Part shown: one piece after another, positions 26,801 through 38,568 of the stretch
Layout of the letters: the number at the start of each line of letters is the position of its first letter
Numbering within the stretch: position 1 is the stretch's first letter
Source: Hyperoplus lanceolatus
Taxonomy: Eukaryota > Chordata > Actinopteri > Uranoscopiformes > Ammodytidae
Assembly (NCBI GenBank): GCA_026929865.2
Contig: CM049418.1
Coordinates: forward strand, 13,001,001-13,065,000
Direction: 5' to 3'
DNA: 64,000 nt
The notes under the pieces: generated by a model
What the model was told of the DNA's origin: nothing
Database searches by the model: none
Seen by the model: the letters and a program-made list of their open reading frames with translations, nothing else
Position numbers and translations under genes: made by a program

Positions 26801-26906
26801 GTATAATTGAAATGCAAAGAATCCAGCTAATACAGAAGGGCTCTTCAGTTATGTGGCTTTGCATTGTTTGTTTCCTAAAGATAATCTGGGATACATTTCT
26901 CTTAAA
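20859..26906. other. Unannotated 6 kb, possibly with regulatory DNA
   Basis: No gene is recognised. G runs lie near 21278-21291 and 23802-23811. 21540-21900 contains several homeodomain-like TAATTA/AATTA cores in unique-looking sequence and could be a conserved non-coding element; this cannot be tested here. 23180-24080 is richer in GC and contains GGTCGTGACGTCATGCGCC and GTGGCTCCAGAGGGACCTGTG, passages that resemble dispersed fish repeats of unknown class. Reading frames are all short. Confidence 0.45.
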
Positions 26907-26908
26907 TA

Positions 26909-28393
26909 CACTCAACAAAAATATAAACGCAACACTTTTGTTTTTGCTCCCATTTTTCATGAGATGGACTTAAAGATCTAAAATTCATTCCAGATACACA
27001 ATATTACCATTTCTCTCAAACATTGTTCACAAATCTGTCTAAATGTGTGATAGTGAGCACTTCTGTTTTGCTGAGATAATCCATCCCACCTCACAGGTGT
27101 GCCACATCAAGATGCTGATCTGACATCATGATTAGTGCACAGGTGTGCCTTAGACTGTCCACAATAAAAGGCCACCCTGAAATGTGCAGTTTTGTTTCAC
27201 AGCAAAATGCCACAGATGCCACAAGCATTGAGGGAGCGTGCAATTGGCATGCTGACAGCAGGAATGTCAACCAGATCTGTTGCTTGTGCATTGAATGTTC
27301 ATTTCTCCACCATAAGCCGTCTCCAAAGGCGTTTCAGAGAATATGGCAGTACATCCAACCGGCCTCACAACCGCAGACCACGTGTAACCACACCAGCCCA
27401 GGACCTCCACATCCAGCAGGTTCACCTCCAAGATCGTCTGAGACAAGCCACTGAGACAGCTGCTGAAACAATTGGTTTGCATAACCAAACAATTTCTGCA
27501 CAAACTATCAGAAATCGTCTCAGGGAAGCTCAACTGCATGCTCGTCGTCTTCATCGGGGTCTTGACCTGACTCCAGCTCGTCGCCGTAACAGACTTGAGT
27601 GGGCAAATGCTCACATTCGATGGCGTCTGGCACGTTGGAGAGGTGTTCTCTTCACGGATGAATCTCGGTTTACATTGTTCAGGGCAGATGGCAGACAGTG
27701 TGTGTGGCGTCGTGTGGGTGAGCGCTTTGCTGATGTCAATGTTGTGGATCGAGTGGCCCATGGTGGTGGTGGGGTTATGGTATGGGCAGGCTTCTGTTAT
27801 GGACGAAGAACACAGGTGCATTTTATTGATGGCATTTTGAATGCACAGAGATATCGTGATGAGATCTTGGGGCCCATTGTTGTGCCATACATCCACGAAC
27901 ATCACCTCACGTTTCAGCAAGATAATGCACAGCCCCATGTTGCAAGGATCTGTACAAAATTCTTGGAAGCTGAAAATGTCCCAGTTCTTGCATTGCCAGC
28001 ATACTCACCAGACATGTCACCCATTGAGCATGTTTGGGATGTGCTTGACCGGCGTATACGACAGCGTGCACCACTTCCCACTAATATCCAGCAACTTCGC
28101 ACAGCCATTGAAGAGGAGTGGACCAACATTCCACAGGCCACAACTGACAATCTGATAAACTCTATGCGAAGAAGATGTGTTGCACTGCATGAGGTAAATG
28201 GTGGTCACACCAGATACTGACTGGTTCTGAGCAAAGCAGAAGTGCTCACTATCACACATTTAGACAGATTTGTGAACAATGTTTGAGAGAAATGGTAATA
28301 TTGTGTATCTGGAATGAATTTTAGATCTTTAAGTCCATCTCATGAAAAATGGGAGCAAAAACAAAAGTGTTGCGTTTATATTTTTATTGAGTG
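26909..28393 (+). mobile_element. Tc1 element, copy 1, with intact transposase
   Basis: TA flanks both sides (26907-26908 and 28394-28395). The ends are CACTCAACAAAAATATAAAC and, in reverse complement, CACTCAATAAAAATATAAAC. The terminal inverted repeat runs about 167 bp on the left (26909-27075) and about 165 bp on the right, with very few mismatches. The right repeat stops where the left continues with ATAATCCATCCCACCTCAC. The sister copy at 38569-40043 shows that this inner part once existed on the right too. The high similarity between arms and the open frame suggest a recent insertion. Confidence 0.93.
27207..28220 (+). CDS. Tc1-like DD34E transposase, uninterrupted
   Basis: A 337-residue protein starting at MPQMPQALRE and ending NGGHTRY, close to the usual ~340 residues of Tc1 transposases. 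The first ATG in frame is used; upstream codons are non-ATG. The N-terminal part carries two helix-turn-helix regions (about 8-45 and 65-115) separated by a basic PHNRRPRVTT stretch like the GRPR motif. The catalytic triad is visible: D151 in LFTDESRF, D239 in FQQDNAQPH and E274 in SPIEHVWD, with 34 residues between the last two (DD34E). The glycine-rich box HGGGGVMVW lies at about 185-193. The enzyme would cut and rejoin element ends at TA sites in the nucleus. No stop or frameshift is seen. Whether it is expressed or active is unknown. Confidence 0.93.
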   Translation: MPQMPQALRERAIGMLTAGMSTRSVACALNVHFSTISRLQRRFREYGSTSNRPHNRRPRVTTPAQDLHIQQVHLQDRLRQATETAAETIGLHNQTISAQTIRNRLREAQLHARRLHRGLDLTPARRRNRLEWANAHIRWRLARWRGVLFTDESRFTLFRADGRQCVWRRVGERFADVNVVDRVAHGGGGVMVWAGFCYGRRTQVHFIDGILNAQRYRDEILGPIVVPYIHEHHLTFQQDNAQPHVARICTKFLEAENVPVLALPAYSPDMSPIEHVWDVLDRRIRQRAPLPTNIQQLRTAIEEEWTNIPQATTDNLINSMRRRCVALHEVNGGHTRY

Positions 28394-28395
28394 TA

Positions 28396-29325
28396 TAATG
28401 GAACTATGTGACTTCAATATGTCAGCCTCTGTTATATCTTCCTTTCATCTGTCTGCATTTCAACTTTCTGCTGCTTCTTCTCCTTACTGTAGCATAACAA
28501 TGAGGTTTTGATTGAAAGCACAAGGCAAATTAGAGGGTCTCCTATTTAATTTTCTTTTTCCTGCTTTGACAGTGCTATGTTACACAGGGAACTAAACAAA
28601 AAGTCAAGATTTTGCTTTGGTATGAACTGCAAATTTGATTAATTCCATGTGAAATGTGAGGCTTCAAAGTCCAGCATACATTTGATGTTGCAAACAGCAT
28701 GAGCAATAACTGTATACTGTAGATTCAACTTGCATTAACAACACTTATTCAGGCAAATAGTTATACTGCACAGTAACTGCCAATGTAATTAAGTTAAGTA
28801 ACGCATTTTGGTATCATTTATATCATCACAATGCTGTTGTTGGCTAAACTTAAGCATGTTTTTTTAAGACCACAATTATCTGATTCTTGGGTTGTGATCT
28901 CTGCCAGGAGTTATTCCACGAATAGGGTGCAGGTCTAGAGAATAGTCCTGACGCACACTTCTAAGGACCTTTTGTAAGCAACTGGCTCCAGGCAAGCAAC
29001 TGGAGAGATCATACCATCGATTTCACTTTTGCCTGAAGGTAGACTGGTGGCAGCCCATTGTTGGCTTTGTGTTTGCATTAGGGCCTTGAACCAGCAGGGA
29101 TCAAGAGTGGTGTGACACCAATATTTTGACAAGCTGAAGAACATGTGGACTGACACATTCTGGAGGCATACCTGCATAGCAGGGCACAACACTTACAACT
29201 GTTGACTGGTCTCATCCTTTCAGTCCTGGAGAATGATACATTCTTGTCTTTTACCCAAAATGTTGTTGGTTCTCTGTATCTCTCCATGAATGCAGGTATG
29301 GGGAGCTGGAATTAGCCCTTGCATA
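28396..29325. other. Unannotated DNA between two Tc1 elements
   Basis: No gene is recognised. The minus strand of 28935-29290 has overlapping short frames of cysteine- and serine-rich composition that I cannot assign. They may be a decayed retrocopy or chance. Confidence 0.45.
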
Positions 29326-29559
29326 TACAGTATCTCACAAAAGTGAGTACACCCCTCACATTTCTTCACATTTTTCTTTATATCTTTCCATGGGACAACA
29401 CTGAAGAAATGACACTTTGATACAATGTAAAGTAGACAGTGTACAGCTTGTATAACAGTGTAAATTTACTTCCCCTCAAAATAACTCGACACACAGCCAT
29501 TAATGTCTAAACTGCTGCAACAAAAGTGAGTACACCCCTTAAAAAAATTTAAAAATTGG

Positions 29560-29860
29560 GCCCAAAGTGTAAATATTTTGTGTGGCCACCACTATTTTCC
29601 AGCACTGCCTTACCCCTCTTGGGCATGGAGTTCACTAGAGCTTCACAGGTTGCAACTGGAACCTTCTTCCACCCATTTATGACTGCATCACAGAGCTGGT
29701 GGATATTAAAGACCTTGCGCTCCTCCACCTTCCGTTTTAAGAAGCCCCAAAGATGCTCAATAGGGTTTAGGTCTGGAGACATGCTTGTCCAGCCATAACC
29801 TTTACCTTCAGCTTTTTAGCAAGCCACTGTCGTCTTGGAGGTGTGTTTGGGGTCGTTATC
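29560..29860 (-). pseudogene. Inverted copy of Tc1 transposase C-terminus
   Basis: On the minus strand the frame reads MSPDLNPIEHLWGFLKRKV and continues through NIHQLCDAVINGWKKVPVAT to the typical ending GGHTKY. This carries the catalytic glutamate (PIEHLW) but no upstream domains. Just upstream on the same strand is the degenerate QHDNDPKHTS-type region with a frameshift. It is part of the left arm of the fold-back element and cannot make a full enzyme. Confidence 0.85.
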
Positions 29861-29901
29861 ATGTTGCAATACCACCCTGCGGCCCAGTTTACGAAGGTTG
29901 A

Positions 29902-30715
29902 GTGCACATGGTCAGCGCGACACAGAGGTTGGCTTTGGAAAAGAGACGTATGAGTGCTGCCAGCATTGCTGAAGGGCTTGAAGGGGTGGGGGGTCAACCT
30001 GTCAGTGCTCAGACCATACCCCACTCTGCATCATACTGGTCTGCATGGCTGTCAAACCAGAAGGAAGCCTATTCTAAAGATGATGCACAAGAAACCCCAC
30101 AAAAAGTTTGCTGAAGACAAACAGACTACGGACATGGATTACTGCAACCATGTCCTGTGGTCTGATGAGACCAAAATACATGTATTTAGTTCAGATGGTG
30201 TTAAGAGTGTGGAGCGGCAACCAGGTGAGGAGTACAAAGACAAGTGTGTCTTGCCTAGAGTCAAGCATGGCGGTTGGAGTGTCATGGTCTGGGGCTGCAT
30301 GAGTGCGCCAGCACTGGGGATCTACAGTTCATTGAATTCTAACATGTACTGTGACATACTGAAGCAGAGCATGATCCCCTCCCTTCATAAACTGGGCCGC
30401 AGGGCAGTACTGCAACATGATAACGACCCCAAACACCCCTCCGAACGACCACTGGCTTGCTAAAGAAGCTGAGGGTAAAGGTTATGGACTGGCCAAGCAT
30501 GTCTCCAGTCTTAAACCCTATTGAGCATCTTTGGGGCATCCTAAAACGGGAGATGGAGGAGCGCAAGGACTCTAATATCCACCAGCTCCTTGATGTCGTC
30601 ATGAATGGGTAGAAGAGGGTTCCAGTTGCAACCTGTGAAGCTCTAGTGAACTCCATGCCCAAGAGGGTTAAGGTAGTGCTGGAAAATAATGATGACAAAA
30701 CAAAATATTGACACT
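29902..30715 (+). pseudogene. Tc1 transposase, N-terminally truncated and broken
   Basis: On the plus strand the middle and C-terminal parts of a Tc1 transposase can be followed: GLHGCQTRRKPILKMMHKK, then the first aspartate in VLWSDETKIHVFSSDG, the box VKHGGWSVMVWGCM, the second aspartate in QHDNDPKH, and, after a frameshift near 30445-30465, the glutamate in NPIEHLWGILKR. A further stop interrupts VVMNG*KRVPVAT. The N-terminal helix-turn-helix region is largely replaced by the inverted arm. All three catalytic residues can be found across frames, but no continuous enzyme exists. Confidence 0.85.
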
Positions 30716-31179
30716 TTGGGCCCAATTTGGACATTTTTTCTTAGGGGTGTACTCACTTTTGTTGCCAGCAGTTTAGACATTAATGGCTGTGTGTCGAGTT
30801 ATTTTGAGGGGACAGTAAATTTACACTGTTATACAAGCTGTACACTGACTACTTTACATTGTATCAAAGTGTCATTTATTCAGTGTTGTCCCATGGAAAG
30901 ATATAATGAAATATTTGAAGAAATGTTAGGGGTGTACTCACTTTTGTGAGATACTGTATATGTTTTTAAAGTTTGGACATGCTTGTCTTTAAAATGTCAG
31001 ATTACCAGGATGGATCTTTTAGTTTTTGCTCTCGTTGAAGGACAAACTGAGAAAAACAAGGCATTTTGGCAGCACATTTTCCTTCTTCCACTAGCAGAGC
31101 CAATAGCAACTAGAAAATCCCGCTGAGATTTTGAAAGTACGGGCAGCCCTGCGCAGGCCGCCAATCCCCGCGTCGGCGG

Positions 31180-32265
31180 CGCCTTGCCCGTCGGCCAGGC
31201 CCAAAAGCTTCTACGAACCGCCGCCGCGGGCTTTCCGAACTCCAGTCCCGAGTTGTGGCCGATCGAAGGTCGCAATCGTGGCAAAACGTCAGGAAAATGG
31301 CCGCTCTTAGCGAAGACGTTTTCGTTAAGGGCGGCCATGTTTTTGAGCTATCTGGCTAAAACGTTATACACACGTGTACGCCGGTCCCCTGATGCTGTGT
31401 ACACAATTTGGTGATGATAAGTTGGAAATCCAAAAAGTAGATGTCACTTGACTGAATTTCAGGTCATGCAAATTTGGGATGAAAAAAATAATCATGGCTG
31501 ACCCCTATGGTCCAGGAGGCTTTATTGTAGAGCACCATGAGCTGTATATGTGTAAGAAATGTCAAGTCAATCAGAGTCAGTGGGAGAGGGGCGTGGCCTG
31601 TCAAACATTGCATTTTTGAATGATGGTTTTCGCATTTGTGGCGCCCCCTATGGGTTAATCTCGACAATTTTAGAGGACCATGCTACCACATGTCTTCTGC
31701 ACATATCCTGCAAGTTTCATGATGATAGGACCTATGGTCAATTAGTTATGGCCAATTTGTTATTAAGCCCCGTCCCTGCGTAAACGTTTTAGTCAATGGC
31801 GGCCATGTTTTTCAAGCTATCCTACAAATATTTTTCGAAGACGTGCGTCATAGTCCCCCAGGGTTCCGTGAGAAATTTGGTGTTGATATAGTAAAATTTG
31901 AAAACGTTGTGGTTAAAACCCTGTTTTTCAGTTTATGCTAATTAGCGAAAAATATTCCCCGGCGGACTTATATGGTCCCAGAGGCTTTTTTGTAGAGCAC
32001 CCTAACATACACCAGTGTGAGAAATTTCAAGTCAATCGGACTTACGGTGTGCGGGGCGTGGCCTCTCAAACTTTCTTCAGTCGGGGCTCAATAACAGCGC
32101 CCCCTAGTGGAAATTCAAAAAACTTTGATAGCACACCATTCGGGGTAGTGACGGACGTTCTGTGAAATTTTTGCGTTTCTAAGTGAAACGGTGTGGGAGG
32201 AGTAGCAGCTCGAAAATGTGGCGGAAGAATAAGAAGAAGTCAGAAGAATAAGTATGGTGGAGAGT
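31180..32265. repeat. Two-unit GC-richer dispersed repeat, class unknown
   Basis: Two related units about 460 bp long lie in tandem. GGCGGCCATGTTTTT recurs at 31330 and 31798, TGTAGAGCACC and GTCAAGTCAATC recur in both, and GCGCCCCCTA recurs at 31641 and 32098. The right end runs into an AGAAGAATAAGAAGAAG-type tail. GC and CpG content is higher than in the flanks. It encodes no recognisable protein. Sequences of this type are recalled as widespread in fish genomes, but I cannot name the family or its exact limits. Confidence 0.6.
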
Positions 32266-35011
32266 AATAATAACAATAACTATAACTGTAAACAGAGGGC
32301 CCGTACTTTATTAGCTTGCAGGTGTTGACAACATGTGGTGAAGCTTTCAATGCTCCAGAGATCCAACTGGTCCGATGCCCGAGATGCAATATTACTTTAA
32401 GGACAAACTGGCAATGACCAATGGCATCATAAATATAGCTTCAGATTCGGACATGTCTTATTAATATACACTCTGAGGTTTAATATCTAGAAACCTTGGT
32501 TGTATGTGTCGAGACATGGGCACACGATTTACAAATACTGGTAACACTTTTTGGACTGCAGCTCCTCGAGGCACCATCCATTGTGGCTTCTAGATGATCA
32601 GTTGGATGGTCGCCACACGACAGACGCAGCACTAAATACAGATATTGCAATCCGATCCAACAATAATTCCGGTGTGTACAATACAAGGCACGGAATTTGT
32701 TGTAACCTAGCAGCTCTTCTACAATACATGAATCAAGGAGGTTCATGTATTTTCCCATGCCTATCTGTTGCTGTATTTCAAGTAACCCTTTGTGTATTGT
32801 TTAAAGATGGATTACCAGCTGGGCTAATCCAACACTTAACATCCCAGGGCCCCAGAAAGGCCTAGGTTTACTGTGTTTTTACCAATTTGTTGATGGTTAG
32901 TCATTTTCTGCAAATTTGATTGTTAATATTTCTGCAACACGTTGTTGCCATTATGAGAGTGGCCTGCGTGTAAATCATGCTTGCAATGTGGATCTTCCCG
33001 TACTTGTTCCCGACTTTCAGATCAATATCACCAAAATAAATTGAATTACTGGCAGCGACACATTTAATTTGTGCCTGACTTTCACATAAGATTGGACTGC
33101 AGTACTTTGATGATAAAATATGGGGCATTGCCTTATTTAAAAAGTGTCATGCCAGTGCTATAAAAGAGTAGGGATGCAGTGTCATTTTAGGTGTGTTATA
33201 CATCCAGCAAGTAGTTACTGTCATCAAATTCTAACACATATAGCTGACACGTACTGGTGTTACAGTGCACTTACACTGGGCAACTTACCAACTCATATCT
33301 GTTTCAGTATCTGAGTCAACAATTGGATGATCACAGTTACACTATTTTAACCTTGGGACCCAATGAGCAAGGGACACAAATTTAACCCATGTGTGGTATG
33401 CTTGGTATGAATCCTAGATGTCCTGCAGTTGCCATGATCTAATGCATTTAGCTCCATTAAAACGTGCCTGTCTGCCCTTTTCCTCGCAGTTGATGTACAA
33501 CATGTGTAAACTGTTCTCCAAGAGTCTATATTGATTGCAGGGGAAAATATGTGCTCCAAGGTAACACAAACTTGCATTCGCAATATCATTTCCTGCAAAC
33601 AGTAATAGTTTGTGGACTGAAAGTAAATGTGTTTTTTTTATGATAGCGATACATATTTATAAGATCCACCTACATTATCACACTGTGTAAGAGGTTATGC
33701 AAATGGTGGTTAATGTTGAAATTACCGGCCTCCTCTCTCCCACAGTCATCCAATTTCCCTCTGCTTAACCACTGTCATGTTAGCTGATGTAACTCGAATT
33801 ACGCAGTTTGAAAAACAATATTATTATTCAGGAAGAATAATAATAGAGCCTGCACACGTACAAGAGCATACTATTGTTGGTATATCAATGTATGTTTCTT
33901 TACATAACATACTATATAATTCACCATAATGAAGGCGTTGTTACTTTGGGAGTGGGTGTGCTAAATTGGACTTTTATTTCCCTTTGCAACAAATGATTAA
34001 TTTGGCATTTTTTATTTCCGTTCATTATCCAAATATTTTCAATTACAGCTTTGCTGATTCTATGTCCCGTCTATATAAATAACAACACGAGAGAGGAAAG
34101 GAAAAATAACAAACAGAGAGGCCTCTTCAGTGGAAAAAATACATTTGTATTTGTATAGAGATTTGAGAGCAGGGGCATTCTATTATCCCTGTGTTCTGTT
34201 ATATTTCAAATTCAATACATTTTCGTACCCATTGGCAAAAGCAGAGCCATTACTCTACTGCATTCTTGTTGACTACATCCGCACTGCCAGCATAGGTCCA
34301 CTCCCTAAAATAATTCAGTCCTCTCTCTGTTGTCCTTCCCTAACACAGTAAAACAGCAACTCCGAGCCTGTGCTTTACTTCTAAATACACACATACCTCT
34401 AATTGCCAGTGCCTGTCCCTTGTACTCAGTCATCAATGCGGTAATGCACTCTGACATCTATCTTTGGGCCAGAATGCTGTGCTCAGCTCACTGTGGTCAG
34501 TATAGTGCCGACAGGAATATAAGCATGCGTTTGTAATACACGGCGTCTTTTCTCGGCTGATATTTTTAGGAATTGTTGTGATAGTATTTCAACATCATTT
34601 GGAGCTGGAATGAGCTTTAGTTGGAATGAGCTTTAGTTGGCCAGGGCACTCAACCGCACTCTATTCTGAATTAAATTGCTGATTCATATTTCTATGAAAT
34701 GGAACAAAGCAGTTATTTTTGAATGATGGTTTTTTGTTTTCCCCATTAGTTTCACACAATGTTGAACCATCAGGGAATATGTAGATCAATTAAGAAAAAG
34801 TAAGGACAATTGACAACACATAAGGACAAATAAAAAAAAAAACACTTAAAGCAAAAGATTGTATATAATAATTTATCGTGTATCTTCGCTTAGCAGGTTT
34901 TCCATTTCGGGAAATTCAACTTTCTACTGTGACTTAGTTGAGAAGATTAATACCACTTTCATATTTGAATTTGTGCCAACTGGCTCCTCTTAAACTCACT
35001 CACTCACTAAC
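32266..35011. other. Unannotated AT-rich DNA
   Basis: No gene is recognised. A short direct repeat (TGGAATGAGCTTTAGT, twice) is at about 34608-34640. All frames are short. Confidence 0.5.
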
Positions 35012-35184
35012 TTTTTTTGGGGGGGGCATTTTATGCTTTATTGATAGTGTAGAGACAGAGTGGAAATGGGGCAGAGAGGGGAGTGACATGCAGAGAACGA
35101 CCGCAGGCTGGAATCGAACCCGGGTCCGCTGCTGGCCGAGACCCATGGGGGGGACGCCCTACCAACTGAGCTAAGGGCGCCCCC
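35012..35184 (-). mobile_element. tRNA-derived SINE, copy 2
   Basis: Second copy of the SINE at 7206-7387, also on the minus strand. The box A-like TTAGCTCAGTTGGTAGGG and a consensus box B, GGGTTCGATTCC, are both intact here, unlike in copy 1. The body and the AATAAAGCATAAAA end are nearly identical to copy 1. It ends in an A-rich tail (T run on the plus strand). Confidence 0.85.
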
Positions 35185-37721
35185 TACTATTGTTTTTATT
35201 TTTGTAGACGATTCCCACTGCTTCCAGTCTGTATGCTAAACATATCAAATAAGCTGAAATGTACAGACATCCAAGTCCAATTGATATACTAATTCAACTC
35301 TCAGACTAGTCCTTGCATGATCAACTTCCATAAGTATATGAAGGCTACAGCCTGCTTTACTGTAGGAATTATTTTAGAACAAGTGTAGCATTGTATTGCA
35401 ATAGTGGTTGTTAAAGAGATAAAGTAAAATAGGATCAAATGTCACTGGTCCTCTGGGTGATAGTTTGAAATTACTGAGCTAATCTTTCATCACATTTTTA
35501 TCACCCACCAGCACTCTAGTCTTAAATAAATGTATCCATTCTTTTTAATGCATTTTCAAACTAGCATAATCTTAGTAGGGAACTGTACAATCTATTAGAG
35601 ATCTTTCGAGACATGATTACATCCACAAAAAGACACCGTATGTTTAACATCTGTCTAAGGTTGCTACATAGAACACATCTCATTGCAGCAATAAATGCAA
35701 TAATAATCATTTTGCTTAACGATCCATACCATCAAGTATCGCAGGGCTACAGCACATCATAGGCATTCTCTGTGAACTAGTGAAGCATTGTATAGCTGTA
35801 AACTTTTTCATAGCCCATCTGTTGTGCTACCTTACTGTACCTGACTGGTGGTGAATGAGTTTCCACAATGCCTATTGTTTATTCCTTTTATAGACAAACA
35901 CAACCCAGGATACAGATCCCTTGGCAATGCAGTTAGTTAGGACACAAGCTAGGGGCACTGAGCTCTGCGTTTTTGGCACAAGTATTTTTACATACTCTCC
36001 AAACCCCTTTCCCTTTCACCTAAGGCCCCTTCATTTGCAACATATTGGCGTGGGAGTTAAGATGGTGTTAAATAACGGTATAAAAGCAAGAAGAAGAGCT
36101 GCCTGCGGAAATGGAAGAATAGGTGGAGAGGTGGTAAATGGAAATCTTGACTTCTATTAAGAAGTATGTGCTGGATAAGTGGGGTGCTTTGTCTGGATTA
36201 ACAAAGCCACTGCCACCATTGCTACGGTTCACCTGAAGCAAATGAAACAAATAAATCCAAGCAAATATGACCCTGTAATATGTGCTCTTCTCCATTTGGT
36301 CAAGTATAAAGGCCAAAACTAATTCCTGCAGGATTTAGTGGCACTACAGCTGGGTCACTGTTTCCACTCCTTCTATCTCAACCGTGTCTCCCACTCTCCC
36401 TACAGATTGTGACATCACTCCAGGCCTGTTTTATATCTGCTTTCACATAGTCTAGTTTGAGCTGATACTTTGCCCCTTAACCCTGTGGGAATGCAATACT
36501 AAGCTAAAGTTTTAACCGGTAAACCTGCCAGTATGTCACCTAATTTGTAAAATAAATCATTCAATAGTGCCATAGTGGAAAATTCCATTTCTACTTTCAG
36601 TCGCATTGCTGCCTGCTTCTGAGAGAATGCACACATGAAGGAAAATAACAGAGACGGTCAGATCAAGAACTCATTTGCGGAAATGTACAGTTATTCCTCA
36701 CTGTCAAGGCATTATGCATCAGCAAACAGTGGACAGTCATAGTAGAAGTATAATGAGAGTGAGCTAAAGCTAGTCATTTAGGCTATGAGCTCATTCATAA
36801 AGCATTAGACTTGATATCAAACCGTGAATAGGAGTCAGAAGACACATTCTGCCTTTGATGGTAATTGGCCTGACTGGCCTCTATTTTTTAAATATGTTAT
36901 AATAATGGCACTGAAAGGAAAGAACAGTATCATATCAGGGTCCTTACACTTGTGAAAAGAAAATGTCCAGACATTTATGCAGAGAGACGTTCTAATGATA
37001 TCCATGATGGTTCATTTCCAGTTGAAATAGCACGTCCGTAATCACAATTATAACTGTTATATGAGCAGGGGTGTTAACTTGGATATGACCAAGATGCACA
37101 AAGCAAATTACAGCTCCTATCAATCCCTGTTAGCACATTGAAGTATAGTGTGAGGTTGTTTTTATGGCTTTAATACAACATTTTCTTATTCAGGCAGTAA
37201 TGGCAATATTTGTTTTTCTTTGGTTTCTGCAAAATAAAGTAATCAGTATTCTGATTTGTTATTGATTACCCTTTAAACACATTTTTAACCAAGCTAGCTA
37301 CATGGCTCTTGGGATGGTAATGTTGGCTGGTAGTCCAGTCAGCTGCATTGATCCTCATTACAATATCTTGACAAATAGCACTAACAGCTGTTTTTCCCCA
37401 AAAAAACACATACTAATAATCACATAATTATACGGCTGGAATGAATGGCCTCATTTCTATTGTATTTTAATGACTTTGACGTCCCCTTAACTTCTCCTTA
37501 AGTCTGGAAAGTTGGAATCTCGATGTATCTTCCCCTCAGGATGATTTGGACATAAGCCTCAGCTTGGGTTTTGGCATGGATATCAGCATGCTAATAGTGT
37601 CAATGTGAATAGGTTAGAATACTTGTATTAGTACGTACCACCTAATCTGCACTCACAGAGATGCCAGCATTGTTCTCTACTCATTGTCTTATGCAATATT
37701 ATTATTTCAACCAATCACATT
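35185..37721. other. Unannotated AT-rich DNA
   Basis: No gene, RNA gene or repeat family is recognised. Frames are short and lack motifs. Confidence 0.5.
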
Positions 37722-38568
37722 GGCCCTCATTTATTAACCGTGCGTAGACCAGAAAAGTGGGTGTACGCACATTTCCACAAAAACCTCGGCATTTATCAAT
37801 ATGGACGTGAGAGTAGGATACGCTCAAATCCCACGCCAGCTCTCAGCTCGTGTACGCAACTTTGTAAACAGCATGGACTCGCAGTGAAGGCTTTGGCGGG
37901 TAGCCGATGACTTTGTTGGACAATTATTAGAAGATATAAATGCAGTGTTTGCTCAGACCGAAATAAATATATTAATCACTTAAAAATGTGCAGCTTATGG
38001 TGTGCAACTGTGTAGGAGAGCTGATTCAATAGTGCGCACACCGGCCACTTAGGAGCGCTGCATGGGACTGCTTAAGGGCAGTTGTTTACGTCTTGGAGCA
38101 GCTGGGGGGACACTGAGGCACCGGGGCTGCATTCATTCAAAATGTTAGCCTAATTATTAAATATGTAGTAGGCCTACACTGCTCTTTATGATAAAAAATA
38201 CACGGCACAACATTCAGCTTAACATTTTATGTATTTGACACAATTTTTAGATGTTAGTTCCTCTTTTAATGTGTCATTGATCGCTTAAGCGAGCGATTTA
38301 TTTCCACCGTGGGCGCTCTCACAGCTGATCGTTGCCGGGTCGGCTTGTGCAGCTGACGGCCGGGCTGACCACTCGTGCCAAGCTTATGCTTTCATACAGT
38401 AAAACGCAAAATGTGTTATTTTTAGTTTTTAAAAAACCCTTTTGAGTAGGCCTAGTGCTATCTAAAAGGGCCGATACATTCTAATCATTCAAATCTCTGC
38501 AGAAGTGCATTTCTTTTATGGGGACCATTATCGGACATTGTTTGCATTGTTTTCTCCTCTACCACTTA

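Larger units (their letters stand above)
29328..30956 (+). mobile_element. Fold-back Tc1 element with duplicated 3' half
   Basis: TA flanks both ends. The termini are CAGTATCTCACAAAAGTGAG and its reverse complement. Each terminal repeat has an outer and an inner direct repeat with ACAAAAGTGAGTACACCCCT, the IR/DR arrangement. The left arm (29328 to about 29903) is an inverted copy of the right arm (about 30380-30956). So the C-terminal transposase region is present twice, once on each strand, and the normal left half is missing. The spacer of about 475 bp holds the middle of the transposase on the plus strand. This is the mirror image of the structure at 15901-17511, in a different Tc1 subfamily. 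Confidence 0.9.

Noticed and set aside
27267-27938. Long 223-codon antisense frame across the Tc1 transposase (also 38927-39553 in copy 2)
   Set aside because: It lies on the opposite strand of a clear transposase gene and has no motif of its own. The open frame is a by-product of codon use on the coding strand.
28935-29290. A cysteine-rich small protein gene on the minus strand
   Set aside because: Frames overlap and stop frequently, and no family could be recognised. Chance or a decayed retrocopy is as likely.
29902-30463. A working Tc1 transposase gene
   Set aside because: The reading frame lacks the N-terminal DNA-binding region, has a frameshift before the glutamate and another stop after it.
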